Source of the DNA: Anticarsia gemmatalis
Lineage: Eukaryota; Arthropoda; Insecta; Lepidoptera; Erebidae
Direction of reading: 5' to 3'
Length of the DNA: 64,000 nucleotides
Assembly (NCBI RefSeq): GCF_050436995.1
Contig: NC_134746.1
Span: forward strand, 13,514,501 to 13,578,500
Part shown: positions 13,234 through 25,400 of the stretch, piece after piece
Layout of the letters: the number at the start of each line of letters is the position of its first letter
Position numbering within the stretch: position 1 is the stretch's first letter
The notes under the pieces: model-generated
Seen by the model: only the letters and a program-made list of their open reading frames with translations
Told to the model about the DNA's origin: nothing
The model's database searches: none
Made by a program: the position numbers and the translations under genes

Positions 13234-13568
13234 TAGGATTATTATCGCTTAAAATACTTACTAAGTTACCTTTATGAGAACATTATAGTGTTATCAAACA
13301 ACATAACCCAAGTGTAGCGAATTCATCTTAACTAGCCGTAATTACTCGGTAAACAACTTTCTTGATAACAGGTCATTGAACCTGTATGCAGGTGGATGTA
13401 AACAGCCACTGTTTTGTCGTGAGAAACGCTTTGCTCGCATTAGCATTGTGTGATGTGGAAGTTTATGGGATCGGTCGTTTAACAATATTTTTGAATCATG
13501 CTGCAACGAGCAAGGTGTTATTCATGTATTTAGGGTGTCCTACGAGATTGTTTAATTTTCATAATATA

Positions 13569-14501
13569 CAGGGTGGGCCACGGAGTTTTACGAATTTAAA
13601 ATCGCCATAGCTTTGGAACGAGGGACGGGAGCGAAGCGCGGGAGGTGGGGATCTGTAGCTCGGGCTTCGGAAATTTAGCCGCAATGGAGCACTTCACGGG
13701 TGAACAGCGTGTGTTCTGTGTAAAACATTATTACAAAAATGCTGATTTGTGCGTTATTGTTCAACGTTCATTTCGTTCTCACTATGGATGCATGATTTAA
13801 AACAGTGTCCGAGTGAAAGTTTGATTAAGGCGTGAGTCAGAAAGTTCGAGGCTACCGGTTCGACCCTTAATCAGAAACCTAAGGGGCCCGAAAGGACGAA
13901 AAGGACAGATGGAAACATACACAAAGTCAAAGCTTCCGTACAGACCAGCGAGGAAATTCTGTGACTGTAAATACTGAGCGATTCACAGCCTTGTTGGGCA
14001 ATTTATGTTTCCCGCAACTGTCAGAATTTCGAGGGTACAATAGTGCCACATGGTTTCAAAAAGATGACGCCACTTGCCATACCTCTAACGAGAGTTTGGC
14101 AGTAGTAAAGGAGATGTTTGCCGGAAAACTCATTTCGCACCGAGGTGACTTTCCATGGCCACCGAGGAGTCCGGATTTAACTCCACCAGATTTTTTCCTG
14201 TGGGGCTACATGAGAAGTAGAGTCTACAATAATAATCCGACCACGATTGCAAAGTTTAAGGCCAATATCCGCGAAGAAATGGCCCCTATTCCGCGCGCCA
14301 TGTGCGAACGAGTTTATGTCAATTTGAAGTCGAGATTCGAAGAATGTTTGCAGCGGGATGGTGCGCATCAGGATGGTGTTATTTTTAAGAAATGATTTTC
14401 CCAAATGTTAACTTCAATTTAAAGATAAATTGGTTTTAATATTACTTTTGGTTTTTTATTTATGAATTTTTCAAATTCGCAAAACTCCGCGGCCCACCCT
14501 G
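13569..14501 (+). mobile_element. Tc1/mariner-superfamily element, internally deleted (DD41D-type)
   Basis: Terminal inverted repeats cagggtgggccacggagttt and its counterpart ending ggcccaccctg match over about 27 bp with few differences, flanked by TA on both sides. At 933 bp it is shorter than the roughly 1.3 kb of complete relatives. See the pseudogene entry for the transposase. Confidence 0.9.
13684..14395 (+). pseudogene. Deleted mariner-type transposase
   Basis: ATG at 13684 opens MEHFTGEQRVFCVKHYYKNA, the N-terminal helix-turn-helix start of such transposases, but the frame breaks near 13800. The C-terminal part is open at 13961-14395 and carries WFQKDDATCHT (second catalytic D) and PPRSPDLTPPDFFLWGY (third D). 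Counting from the first D of KDD to the D of PPDFF gives 41 intervening residues. The segment that should hold the first catalytic D is absent, so it cannot be active. The 14177-14404 minus frame is a shadow. Confidence 0.85.
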
Positions 14502-16058
14502 TATAAATGATTTGGTAACGGTATTGCTGAATAGATGGCAATACGCTGGACCCAAAGTTGAGATATTACAACAGAAATATAAGAACCCAATAAAATTTTG
14601 CCTGACTCTTGACCAAAAGTACCATGCACTACCGTCCTGTGTACGTCAAATTAAACGTCACTCTTCTGTACATTGCTGCTTTGACTTAACTTGCTAATCA
14701 CTATAATCTAGGAAAGAATACAATGTGCAGCATAGTGGCTTTCAAATTGCTGCCATTTGAGATACGTGATAGTTTCCCTGGCTTCATAGGCAGTCTGTTT
14801 AAATGTATGTAATTTTGATTATACTTGCTTACTTCATGAAAAATGCTTCACATGTCTTTTGCCAACAGTTATCTTTGCTTCACGTTTACTCAATTCATAT
14901 TATTAAACACGTTTGAATGTTGTCGACATGTCTGTCTGTTTGTCACGCGATACGACAGTTATAACATGTCGTGTGCGTGTTCAATCAGTACTGGAGGTAT
15001 GGAAGTAATCGATGGGTTCCCGTTATTGGGCGAATGGAATTTTAAATAGCATTTATACTTCATAGGTGTAGGTGCAAGGGTAAGTTTGGGAAATCACGAA
15101 TATTTTCGATAGTAAATTGAAGAAAGAAATAATAAATATACATACAAATTTGAAAACAATCAAATGCGCACAAACATAGTCTGTTTAACATAGTACAGTA
15201 AATCAATTTTAGAAATTGATGCTTAGAAAGTTCAGTTTACAAATGTTTACCTGTCTGATACCATGATAACCAGCTGTGTCTGAAACTAGGAGGCCTGTAT
15301 CTTAAGAGACATAAATATTTGTATGTAAATGTATATTTACTTGCTTACCTATGTTTTTTTAACCCGTTACTTTCTCACTGCTGGGCAACGGTCTCCTCTC
15401 GAACGAGGGTTAATCTTTGAGTCCGCCAAGTACGGGTTGCGGACGTGGCATACCTTCAATAAATCAAGCCATCACGATTTCTTTTACTGTTAGAGCAAGA
15501 GATAAAATGATTTAAGATACGTATGAAATAAGAATAATTAATATTAAATACCTAGTTTTCCAAATGATGATGTGAGGTTGTTTTTCAGAACACATTAGTC
15601 GAAAACAGCAAACCGCTATCTATGAAATTCTGAGAAACATTGAATATGGAAGTACTTTAAAATTTTCATTTTCCCGTTATGATGTAATAAATTAAATACA
15701 TGAACGAAATGGTTTAATAATTGATTATGTATATGACTTCATAGCTTGGTGTCATTTTATTTATTAGTTATTCGAGTGCGGCGGCGGTCAGTAGCCATTT
15801 ACTGAAATATCTTTATTTTATCCGGAGCATCCGGGGTGTACATACATGGTATATTAATATATGTGTCTTGTTATAACGTACATATAGTGGCATAGGTTGA
15901 TAGTTTTTATAGTAGCTTTTAGTGGTTTAGCAAAAGAATACTTATGCTGAGTTCCATAAAATTTTAACTCGCTTTTATAATACTTGGATTACTTTTGAAA
16001 GTGTCTCAACGTTATGATATTTTATTATAATACTAATAAAAACTTCTCATTGTTTCAG
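14502..16058. other. Flank or 5' intron before the innexin, no gene seen
   Basis: Contains a LINE 3'-end repeat at 15355-15460. At 15770-15830 a short GC-rich patch (gagtgcggcggcggtcagta) includes a TCAGT initiator-like motif at 15788. It could mark the missing 5' exon or promoter of the innexin, but no clear donor follows. Confidence 0.4.
15355..15460 (+). mobile_element. LINE 3'-end family fragment
   Basis: Contains ctcactgctgggcaacggtc, tcctctcgaacgagggtta and gagtccgccaagtacgggtt, matching the copies at 30620 (plus) and 19135 (minus). Confidence 0.6.
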
Positions 16059-16498
16059 ACGGCGGAGTGACTGAACGCAATCTCGACAATAATCTCGCGT
16101 TATTCCCGCGGCTCGAATTCAATTAAAACAAGACTGATTTTCAGTAGTATAAGTAACGATAGCATCATGAAAAAGTGACCAAAAAACGTAAAATACAGTA
16201 AAAAGTGGAGTAAGATAGTAAATGATGCTATAAGTTCAACGACCCCAAAATGATTAAGTTATTAGGGGGTTTAAGTGTTTACTTCAAGTACCAACCGATA
16301 AGGACTGATAATGCGGTGTTTCGTCTCCACAATGTGTTCACGACGGTGTTGCTGCTCACGTGTTCCATGATCATCACAGCCACTCAGTATGTTGGTAACC
16401 CGATACAGTGCATCGTCAGCGGACTGCCCGTCAATGTGGTCAACACTTTCTGTTGGATCACCTCGACCTTCACCATGCCTGATGCCTTTGCGAGAGAG
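16059..16498 (+). CDS. inx1 (ogre): Innexin exon: end of 5' UTR plus residues 1-83
   Basis: A polypyrimidine-poor but acceptable acceptor (tgtttcag) ends at 16058. The exon carries about 190 nt of 5' UTR before the ATG at 16250; the coding part is 16250-16498. It encodes the cytoplasmic N-terminus, TM1 and most of extracellular loop 1 with both loop cysteines. The donor gtgagt follows at 16499 in phase 0. The open frame runs on to 16618 inside the intron, but those residues are not innexin-like. The acceptor implies an upstream non-coding exon that I could not place. Confidence 0.9.
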
Positions 16499-19400
16499 GT
16501 GAGTGATACTGTGATTTATGTCTTACATATACAGTCAAGCGTCTCCGTGATTCAGGGAAATGTAGAATATCATAGAACGTTTCCTCTCGTGGTAAATTTC
16601 ATATTTACTTTTTATTAAAGTGCTCTTCAGTTAATTGGTACTCCGTACTTTTCCCCTCTTATCCGTACTATACTATACTCGTTTCTCACTATTTTAGTCT
16701 GACAGTTACTCATATTTTGTGACACAAGTGACGCCACACATGTCTCGGTCTTGAGCGTCATCTAGGTGGAGAAGTCTTCACGCCTTTTGGGTTTGTTAAC
16801 CAGGTCTTGCTATCCCCTGTATGTTTGTTCCTCTTTAACACTCCATCGACCTCTCTCTTTCCTGTTATTCATCACATATGGTCGAGGGGTCAACCTTTCT
16901 TATACTCTCCCTCCACTTCGCCCTATCCTTGACGTCGTCTTCTTCAACCGTACATATTATGTCTTCATGTCTCGCCGCAACTCTTCTGTCCATTTGGTCT
17001 TGGGTCTAACAATCCATCGATACCATTAGAAATTCTCACTCCGTCCCATTCGTCACGTTTGATTCGTTCTTAACAATGGTCTTCCAATGTACTGCACGAG
17101 CACGACTCACGCATCACATTAATTTCAATTGTAACACAATATTGGCGTGTCGCCAGGAATATACAACTTTCTTCGGACACACGTGAGAAATGGCTGACCA
17201 AATGAACTTGGTCCTTGGATCATTTAGATTGCACATTGTTTAAGGAACTTAGGAAGATTTATTAGTTAGTTTCAGGCTTAGAGCCAAGTAAGTAATGTAG
17301 GTATAGCCAGTATAGTTCAATTAGAATATCAACCGCCTTCTCTAATCTCTCACGGTGTTTTGATTTACCAATGGACAATAATAAGACGTTTTTTTCCTTT
17401 CACAATACAATTCACACTCTTTAAGTTAGGATTCTCATCCACATTCATATAGTTGGCACCTTCAATCTCAATAATTTTGTCGTTGACGAGAATTTTACAG
17501 CAATTTTCTTAGTTTACTTACTTTTATTCTGTTGCAAGAATATTGCTTCATTGGGCAGCGATACAAAACTGCCATGAAATTCCTACCGCTTAGCATTTAT
17601 ATGCAGACAGTGTTGATTACAATACAAGCAATAAATAAGAAGATCCTTGGTGCAGTGATTGTCTTAGTAAATGACCAATCTTGACTAGGTCAATACACTT
17701 GCGTTGTCCGAACAATCAGTCGTGTATCATTATAGCAATCATGTGTTTTGTAACTGAACAGAAAACAATGTAAGTTATTATGGAGGTAGTCAAATTGTGG
17801 TACGGTTTGATATTAAATGCCTAAGTTATGTATTACATTTTAAACAGAGGTTGCTTCATAGAAAAGTCGTAATATTGTAGCTAAACGTAGCTTGATCCCG
17901 CTCGAAATTGATTAGATAAGTAGATATTTTTGTGATATCACTTAGGAGAATAGCGTAGTGGTTAAGGTCACCACGCCGCGCCGTCGGGAGATCGTGAGTT
18001 CGATTCCCAGTAGGAATATTATTTGTGTGGTCCACCAATATTTGTTTCGGGTCTGGTTGTACTTTGGGTTCATTGTTTGTATGCTTGTAAAAGTCCCCTC
18101 GACAGAAGAGCAATTCTTGGTGCGAGAGTTGCCTTTTTAAATGAGAATGTATTGTGATTCTTATATAGTCTCAGTTGTTATTCCTCTCTGTTGTTTAGCA
18201 ACGTCTTTCAATATATCTAAGTTAGTAGGTACGAGTTGTTGAGTAAACGACTAGGTGGCTTCAATTGCTCGCTACGCAGAAGCTGTAACTGTCGACTTCC
18301 TCTCTTGAGCTGATTGTAGTTGCGCGTCGCGTGACTTAGGGCTGATGGAGCGTCTTTGTTAACTCATATATGTGATATGTGTGTCGCAACAATTTATATG
18401 TACAAGGTTAAAAAACTACGACTTTTCTTTCTTTCTTTAAAGTCAACTAACGCAATAATTCTGCATTAATAGAAGGAACTTTGGCTTCTCAAGTTTTACC
18501 TAAATTTTAATAAGATATACTTGCTAAACCTGTCTAAGCTTTTAGTTTTCCCGTTAAAAGTCATATAGCAAATAAGGAAATGCTCCATTTTTCTTTTTTC
18601 AGTCTATCAATGACTCAATCGGATTTGCGTCATATAAAATTTGGTCTAGCTGCTAGATTTTGGTAATACCATCCAATTTTCGTCATTGGCAATCCCAGTG
18701 ATCTAATCAAATACAATATATTGTTCCTAACCTTACCTCATATGACGAGTTCATTCACTACAGTGATGCCCTGGTGATTCACTTCCACCTATTACTGTAT
18801 ATGGGGTAATGAAGAATTATCCTCATTGCGCAACGGGAACGGTTTCTGGCCAAATGTTCAGTGATGTCATTTTCGGTACAATTCAAAGGTCCAATTGAAG
18901 GGTCAAGTGAAAACCATTAGGCTTGTTAAGATGAGGTCCCCGATAGGCTCACGGCTCTCCATCATTGCATTAATTGTTTGGAAACCAGGAAATATCGATT
19001 TCCTTATTAGACGCAAAAGGATAATAAACTAAGACTAACTAACTAAAAAGTCGATTTGACGCGGTAAAGAAAAGAAAAGTTGTTATAATAACATCGATAT
19101 CAGATCAGCACTATTTTTTTTTTTCGTGTATATAAAGTCCCCAACTCGCATTCGGCCAGCGTGGTGGACTCAAAGCCTAACCCCTTGTTCATTACGGGAG
19201 GAGACCGTTACCCGGCAGTGGGACATTTATGTTTTTTTTGGTTATTATAATCAAATTGCTTCACGTTGTTTATCCCTTCGTGGTACGATCAGTGTCACAG
19301 CTAAAATATTGGAATAACCACAATCTATCGTGATGTAAGATGCCTATTTTTGATTTGTTATTGTAGAAATGAAAGGACCCTGCTGATCATGCTGTTTTAT

Positions 19401-22400
19401 AATTGCTTGATGAAACCTCGTCAATCATCATAAAGGTTTTATTAATTGTCATCAATCAACATTCTAGTGTTTTAATTGTGACATGACTCCTATCAAATTT
19501 CCAGTTACAAGAACAAATTAAGATGTTACTGTTTTGATCCGCAAAATTATACTAGCACTAAAATGACATCTCAATAATATACAAACAAAATGCCTCTAAA
19601 TGTCTATCATAGTTAAATTGTCTTTACTATGAGTTACTAAATACATAACTGTTTACTTAAAAACTTATGTGTAGATGAAGTAAGTTTAATAAAATTTCAG
19701 TTCAATATACAACAACAAAAAAAGAATCTCTTTATGTCTATCATAATTAAATATATTTTTCACTACAAGTTACTATAAACATAATTATGTACTTAAAAGC
19801 TTACAATAATATGTAGATGTAATAAGTTAGATAGAATTTTACTTCAATGGAGTAATAAACATTCTACGATTTTAACCAATTTAAAATTGAATCTCCTTCA
19901 TCTCATTGTCTTCACAGCCCTAATAATGTCATCGTGTGATTGTGATTCACAAATTGCAGTACGCAAGTGCCACACCCCGGTGGGTGTGTGTTAGTGAGGT
20001 CGGCACTCGGCACTTGTCTCCCACCTATTGTTCGTTTGACTCGTCGACCTGACTCTGATTGACTATACGTGATATTGTTATCTGCAAATAGGCTTAAGAC
20101 CTATTTTAAATCAATTTGCAAAACGTCTTGACCTATATATATAAAAGTATTCACGACAAGTGAATAGTAAGTGAATAGTAGAAAGTAGATAGATACTTTG
20201 TGTTGGACTCTGTGTCCGTTATTTGTGTGTTTCATTTGTAAAAGTCCTCGCGACACAAGAGCAATTACTAGTGCGAGAGTTGTCTTAAGAAAAAAGATAT
20301 ACCAACAATTATACCAATTCATTTTTGGGACACTTGGTTTGGTAAAAAGCAATTGAATTATTCCTAGCGTCTGAGAACACCAAAGTTAATAATGATCTGT
20401 AGGCATACCCATCAGCACGAAACGTCGTTACTGATATTCACCATTAACTAGGCTGTTCACATTTTTCACTTTTTTGTTCGTCTATATTATAGTTCGTCAT
20501 CCGATCCCTCGAGAGCTTCACTGTCGCTGTAAAGAATCGCTCCGTTGACATTTTTATATCCCGACTCAGATAGCAAATACAATAGCAGAAACAAATATTT
20601 GGCTGCCTAATAAATATTTATCTGTATCAAATGTACTGCGCAGTTTCGCTTGCCAAGGTTTTCGAATTCAGCTTCCAGAAGCAGATTTGACAACAGGTAC
20701 TTGTGAATTCAGCTCAATGAATATATAAATTCCATTTATAGTATTGTATTTTTCATGAGGTTAGAAATAGAATAAATGTGTTTTAACATAATGTGCTGAT
20801 TTAATGGAGGCCTGTGCAGTCAATAACTTCAGATTTATGAGTTACCTGACCATAATACTCAGGTTATGTCTTGTGTGACCTGGCCTGTTCAGCTTTATCC
20901 TATTATAGTCTTGAATCTCGAAGTATCTCTATTTATGATGTTAACTCGATGCTTTTATGTTTTGCTTTCGATTAAGGACATCATAAAGAAGAAAAATACT
21001 TCAACTAATAGGTTTCACCGCTTGTTCGTAATATCTACTGCGCCGATGCTTGAAACCGTTTTTACAAAATTCCCTTCTTTCGAATCCTAAAACAATAACA
21101 TAATCATTTTGAATTTAGTTGGTGATAATTGTGGCCCCAGAATGATCCCTGGTCGGCAACCAATATTGATGTAATGTATTTATCAATATATCCATAAAAA
21201 TGTATAGTTTGTCGTAAGAATTTAGGTATTTGTTTATACTGAATGGATTATTATTATTTATGGTATTCTAATGGTAAACATGATAACATTTATTCATAAT
21301 ATCGTATGCTATACCGTGTCATTAGCCTTACAAAAGTCGATTTTCGTTTTCACGATTTCCTCACTGTTTGTTTTAAAATTCATATCGACATAAATCGTTT
21401 CTGGATTGATCGCTTTCATTGCATATTTATTGAGTTTCGTAGTTTTATGTGTAAAGGGGTATTTTATTGGTTCAGGATTGAAGGGTAATATGTCTCCAAT
21501 AACTGTAGGGTTGTTTATTATCCTATGATTTGATTTGGAGCCGGCTATGATCGTAAATATTGATTGAGTAGGATTTAAATGTGATAAGTACTCGCAGAAC
21601 TAATGATAATTAATGCTTTTTAAATAATATTGTTGTTATAAGAAAACTCGTAAACCTTGAACGGCTCTTTAATTTTTTTTATATTGCTTTCATTTTTATT
21701 GAAGATCATTGAAGATGTTTCGATATTCTGTTACCTTATTACCTCTTCTCAATTTTCATTTAAAATCTTCATCGATCAATAAATGTCACTCTAAATCGAC
21801 TTCTTTTATTAAAGCATTCCTCGAATCTAAAATCCTTATAATAATTTATTTGTGTCATACGTGTTTTCACATGTATTTGTGTTGCAGGTGGGCAAAGAAG
21901 TGGCACATCCAGGTGTTGGAAACGAATACGACGGCTCGCAAGAGAAGAAGTACTATACCTACTACCAGTGGGTGTGCTTTGTACTGTTCTTCCAGGTAAA
22001 TAATATTATCTCTCATCATCATCATCATTATCATTAGTGATTATTGATTGGTTTGCGTTAGGTCTTTGAGACGGTCCTGATGAAGAGCGCGATGCAATTG
22101 GTGTCTGCTGTTTGAAGGTTTTGGTGTATATCTTGTTCGTTTTGCTATGTGAATAACTAACAATCTTAAGAAATGTATGTTATTGATATTATACAATATT
22201 CGAAATCGGTACAACAGAGATCAAAATTGATTTGCTTAAAATTTATATTAAAATAGCAATCAGGCAACTATGTAACTGAAACATTCCTAAATTAATGAAA
22301 ATTTTACATTTCGTAATACTCTAACAGCACACTAAATCATTAATTCCAGCCTAGAAACTACTGGCAAGTCGTTTGTCGACATTTTCTCCTTACGCGGTCA

Positions 22401-25400
22401 ATATGTTTGTCAATATGCTTAGGCTAAGTGCTACCTAACTATACGTGCTTTTCAAGACATTGAGATGCTTAATTCAACCCATTGAAATAGGCAATTGTTA
22501 GAAAGCTAGACGTAACAAGTGAGTAGATGAAAACGATCGCAGAATTCGTCTAAGCAGGCTAATTTTACCTAACAGTAAGTATAATATAGGTATGTGACAT
22601 AGTATGTTGGCAGTGAAATAGGCAACTCCACTAGAAAGCTAGGCGTAATAAGTGGAGGGCACGTAAAAAGTCGGTCCCGGCTGTTATCTACTAAAATAAC
22701 AGTCGTTAAGCCATGTCAAAGGCATCCCGGGCGGCTGGAACAACTTTGACACTAGGCTGACCACTAACCATACGACAAAAAAAGTGCGTAAATGAAAATA
22801 TCGCAATTTAGTCTAAGCAGGTTAATTTTACTTCACACTAGGTATAATATAGTAGGTATGTGAAATAGTATATTAACGGACGCGGACACTTAAAGTGTTC
22901 TGTCTCAGCCAGACACACTGGCGTCTATTTATTAATAGATGGTTAGCAATAGTACGAGTTATAGATCAAACTTAGGTTAGGTGTAAAACTGTAAATATTA
23001 GGTCGGGAATAAAGTCTTTTCGCGTTATCGTATGAATGAACTTGTAATAAAATCTTTTCTCTACACAAAAAAGCTCGATATTTGGGTACCTCACGAGCTC
23101 ACTGAAAGGAACCTAATGAACCGTGTACTGAACGATTCTTGAAGCTTGATTATATTACAAAATTCATACATACTATAATGCGAAAAGACTTATTCCTCAA
23201 CCTAATATTTTTGCGGCGCGTAATACGATTAACGAAGCTTTTTATTGTTTTGTACGCTATACTTTGCTTCTTTGAACAAGTGAGCAAAGGCAAAGTAGTC
23301 TTATCTTTGTTAGAGTTAAACAAATGCAGTAGTTAAATCACAGAAGGGTAACAGACAGTTGGAAGAGAGAACTTCCGCATTCATCATCTTAGAAGCTTCA
23401 ACATTTGGGTCCCTATAAGTTAATTTTAAGCTATCTACTTTTGTGAGACAATTGGTATCCAAATCCGCTATATCCTTTTTGCGTCATGCCATAAAACATG
23501 CGTATTAAAGTATTACACCTGCTTTTAAACCGTAAAAACCCGTAGTATAAAACACTTTGATATGTGACAAACATTTTATTGTAAGTGTCACTTATGATAT
23601 GAATAGATCATAAATAACTCGTATCATTGTTGATGGAACACTCGCGGGTTTAAGTATTTTAACATGTCATTGTAAGTGGTTTACGATGTCAAAGTCAAAT
23701 GTAATGTCATTTGCATATCAGTTATTTAACTGCATACCAACAAACACTGTTTATAAGTTTACTTTTTCGATTATTGACGTGATGACGAGGGGACGGTGCA
23801 AAATTACATGATATGTCTATTGAAATTGTGTTTGCTAAAATATCCTTAATAATTAATTACACTATCGTATAGGCATCGATTTCCTAGCTAATAGACTGAA
23901 ATCAATCAAAATTAAACATGAATTTGATTGTCAAAAAGTAAGACATACTCCGGACTCTTGTTGCCACAATGCAAATTATTGCACATTGCACATATGTAAT
24001 TCAATTGGAAAAGATAACTTAGAGAAAAGACCGTAAGATGAGTCTTAAAACTAACAAAGATAACAAACAAACTAAATACAGTACGAGTAATTCTAGGAAT
24101 AGATGCATCAGGACCAGTAATATGTGACTCACACAAGTGACACTGAAACTATTTTAGATGTAACAAGTTCAGATCAGTTGCAGAAATAAACTGTGGACTG
24201 TTTTGAACAGAAAGTAGTTCTATTTCCAACTATTGATTCAATCTATACTAATCTATACTAATATTATAAAGCTGAAGAGTTTGTTTGTTTGTTTGATTGT
24301 TTGTTTGTTTGAACGCGCTAATCTCAGGAACTACTGGTCCGATTTGAAAAATTCTTTCAGTGTTAGATAGTCCATTTATCGAGCAAGGTTATAGGCTATA
24401 TATCATCACGCTACTACCAATAGGAGCAGAGTACGGGTGAAAAATGTAACAAAAACGGGGACAATTTTGACCCATTCTCTCTTATGTGACGCAAGCGAAG
24501 TTGCGCGGGTCAGCTAGTACTAGGATAAAACAAAGGCGGGATAGGTTTTGCAAGCTGCATTTGAAGCTAGCAAAAGAAAAGAGGCCTTGCTTTGAAACCC
24601 TTGGAAGAAGTAAAGGTAGTACTTGTAATCGGCGGTTCTATATGACAAGATGTATGGATGTGAATGAGGCAAGGAAAATATGTAAAGATCGCTTCAAATG
24701 GCGTTTTTTTACTCTTTCTAACCCTTTGGGAAAAAGGCATGCAAGGAATAATTGTAAAAGTACATAAAATTACAGTACTCTTCAGTATTCTGCCCTTTTA
24801 TGGATATTACTGTCCAATCAAGAGTCTACGTTATATCTACCGTTGAAAATACATGTTAAAAAGTTGCGCGGTCGATTGATCTAGTTTCGGTTAACGGTTA
24901 CTTTAGTGACGAAAATTACGTGAATGACTGACAGACCGAAACTATAATTTTGCAACATCATCGATACTTACAGGGCGAGTTTATTTTATATATTTTTTAA
25001 GCGGTAGATAACGTATCTGCTAAATAACTCCGCCTTAACTCATCACTCAGTTTTGTCGGCCTCCGTGGCGCAGTGTTTACGGTGATTGCCACACCACTAC
25101 CAGTGTCGAGAGGTCTTGGGTTCGATTCCCACACGGAACAAATATTTGTGCGATCCATAAATAGCTTTTTCGTGTCTGGTTGTACTTTGTGTCCGTCGTT
25201 TGTATATTTGTAAAAGTCACGTCCAATTTTTAATCCAAGAGCTATCTTTTTAAACGAAAGACAAAGTGACGACAGCAAATCTGTTTGATCAAATGTTAGG
25301 CAACCAATCTGCCAAATGTGTCAGTAAATTCATGAAAACAACTGTCAAAATTTGATTTGACAGGCTATTTGATAGATAACTGTTGTTCCTTTGTAAATTA

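Larger units (their letters stand above)
16499..21887 (+). other. Innexin intron 1 of the coding region (5.4 kb)
   Basis: gt..ag intron. It holds a decayed LINE fragment (16865-17029), a tRNA-SINE (17945-18138), a LINE 3' end (19135-19235) and a SINE fragment (20195-20299). Other open frames (20866-21090, 21306-21488, 21709-21999) show no family features; the last ends within innexin exon sequence in another frame. Confidence 0.8.

Noticed and set aside
16499..16618. Read-through extension of innexin exon 1
   Set aside because: The residues after 16498 are not innexin-like, and a canonical gtgagt donor and matching next exon are present.
22014..22033. CRISPR-like or microsatellite array (cat repeats)
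   Set aside because: Only a few trinucleotide units; an ordinary short microsatellite just after innexin exon 2.
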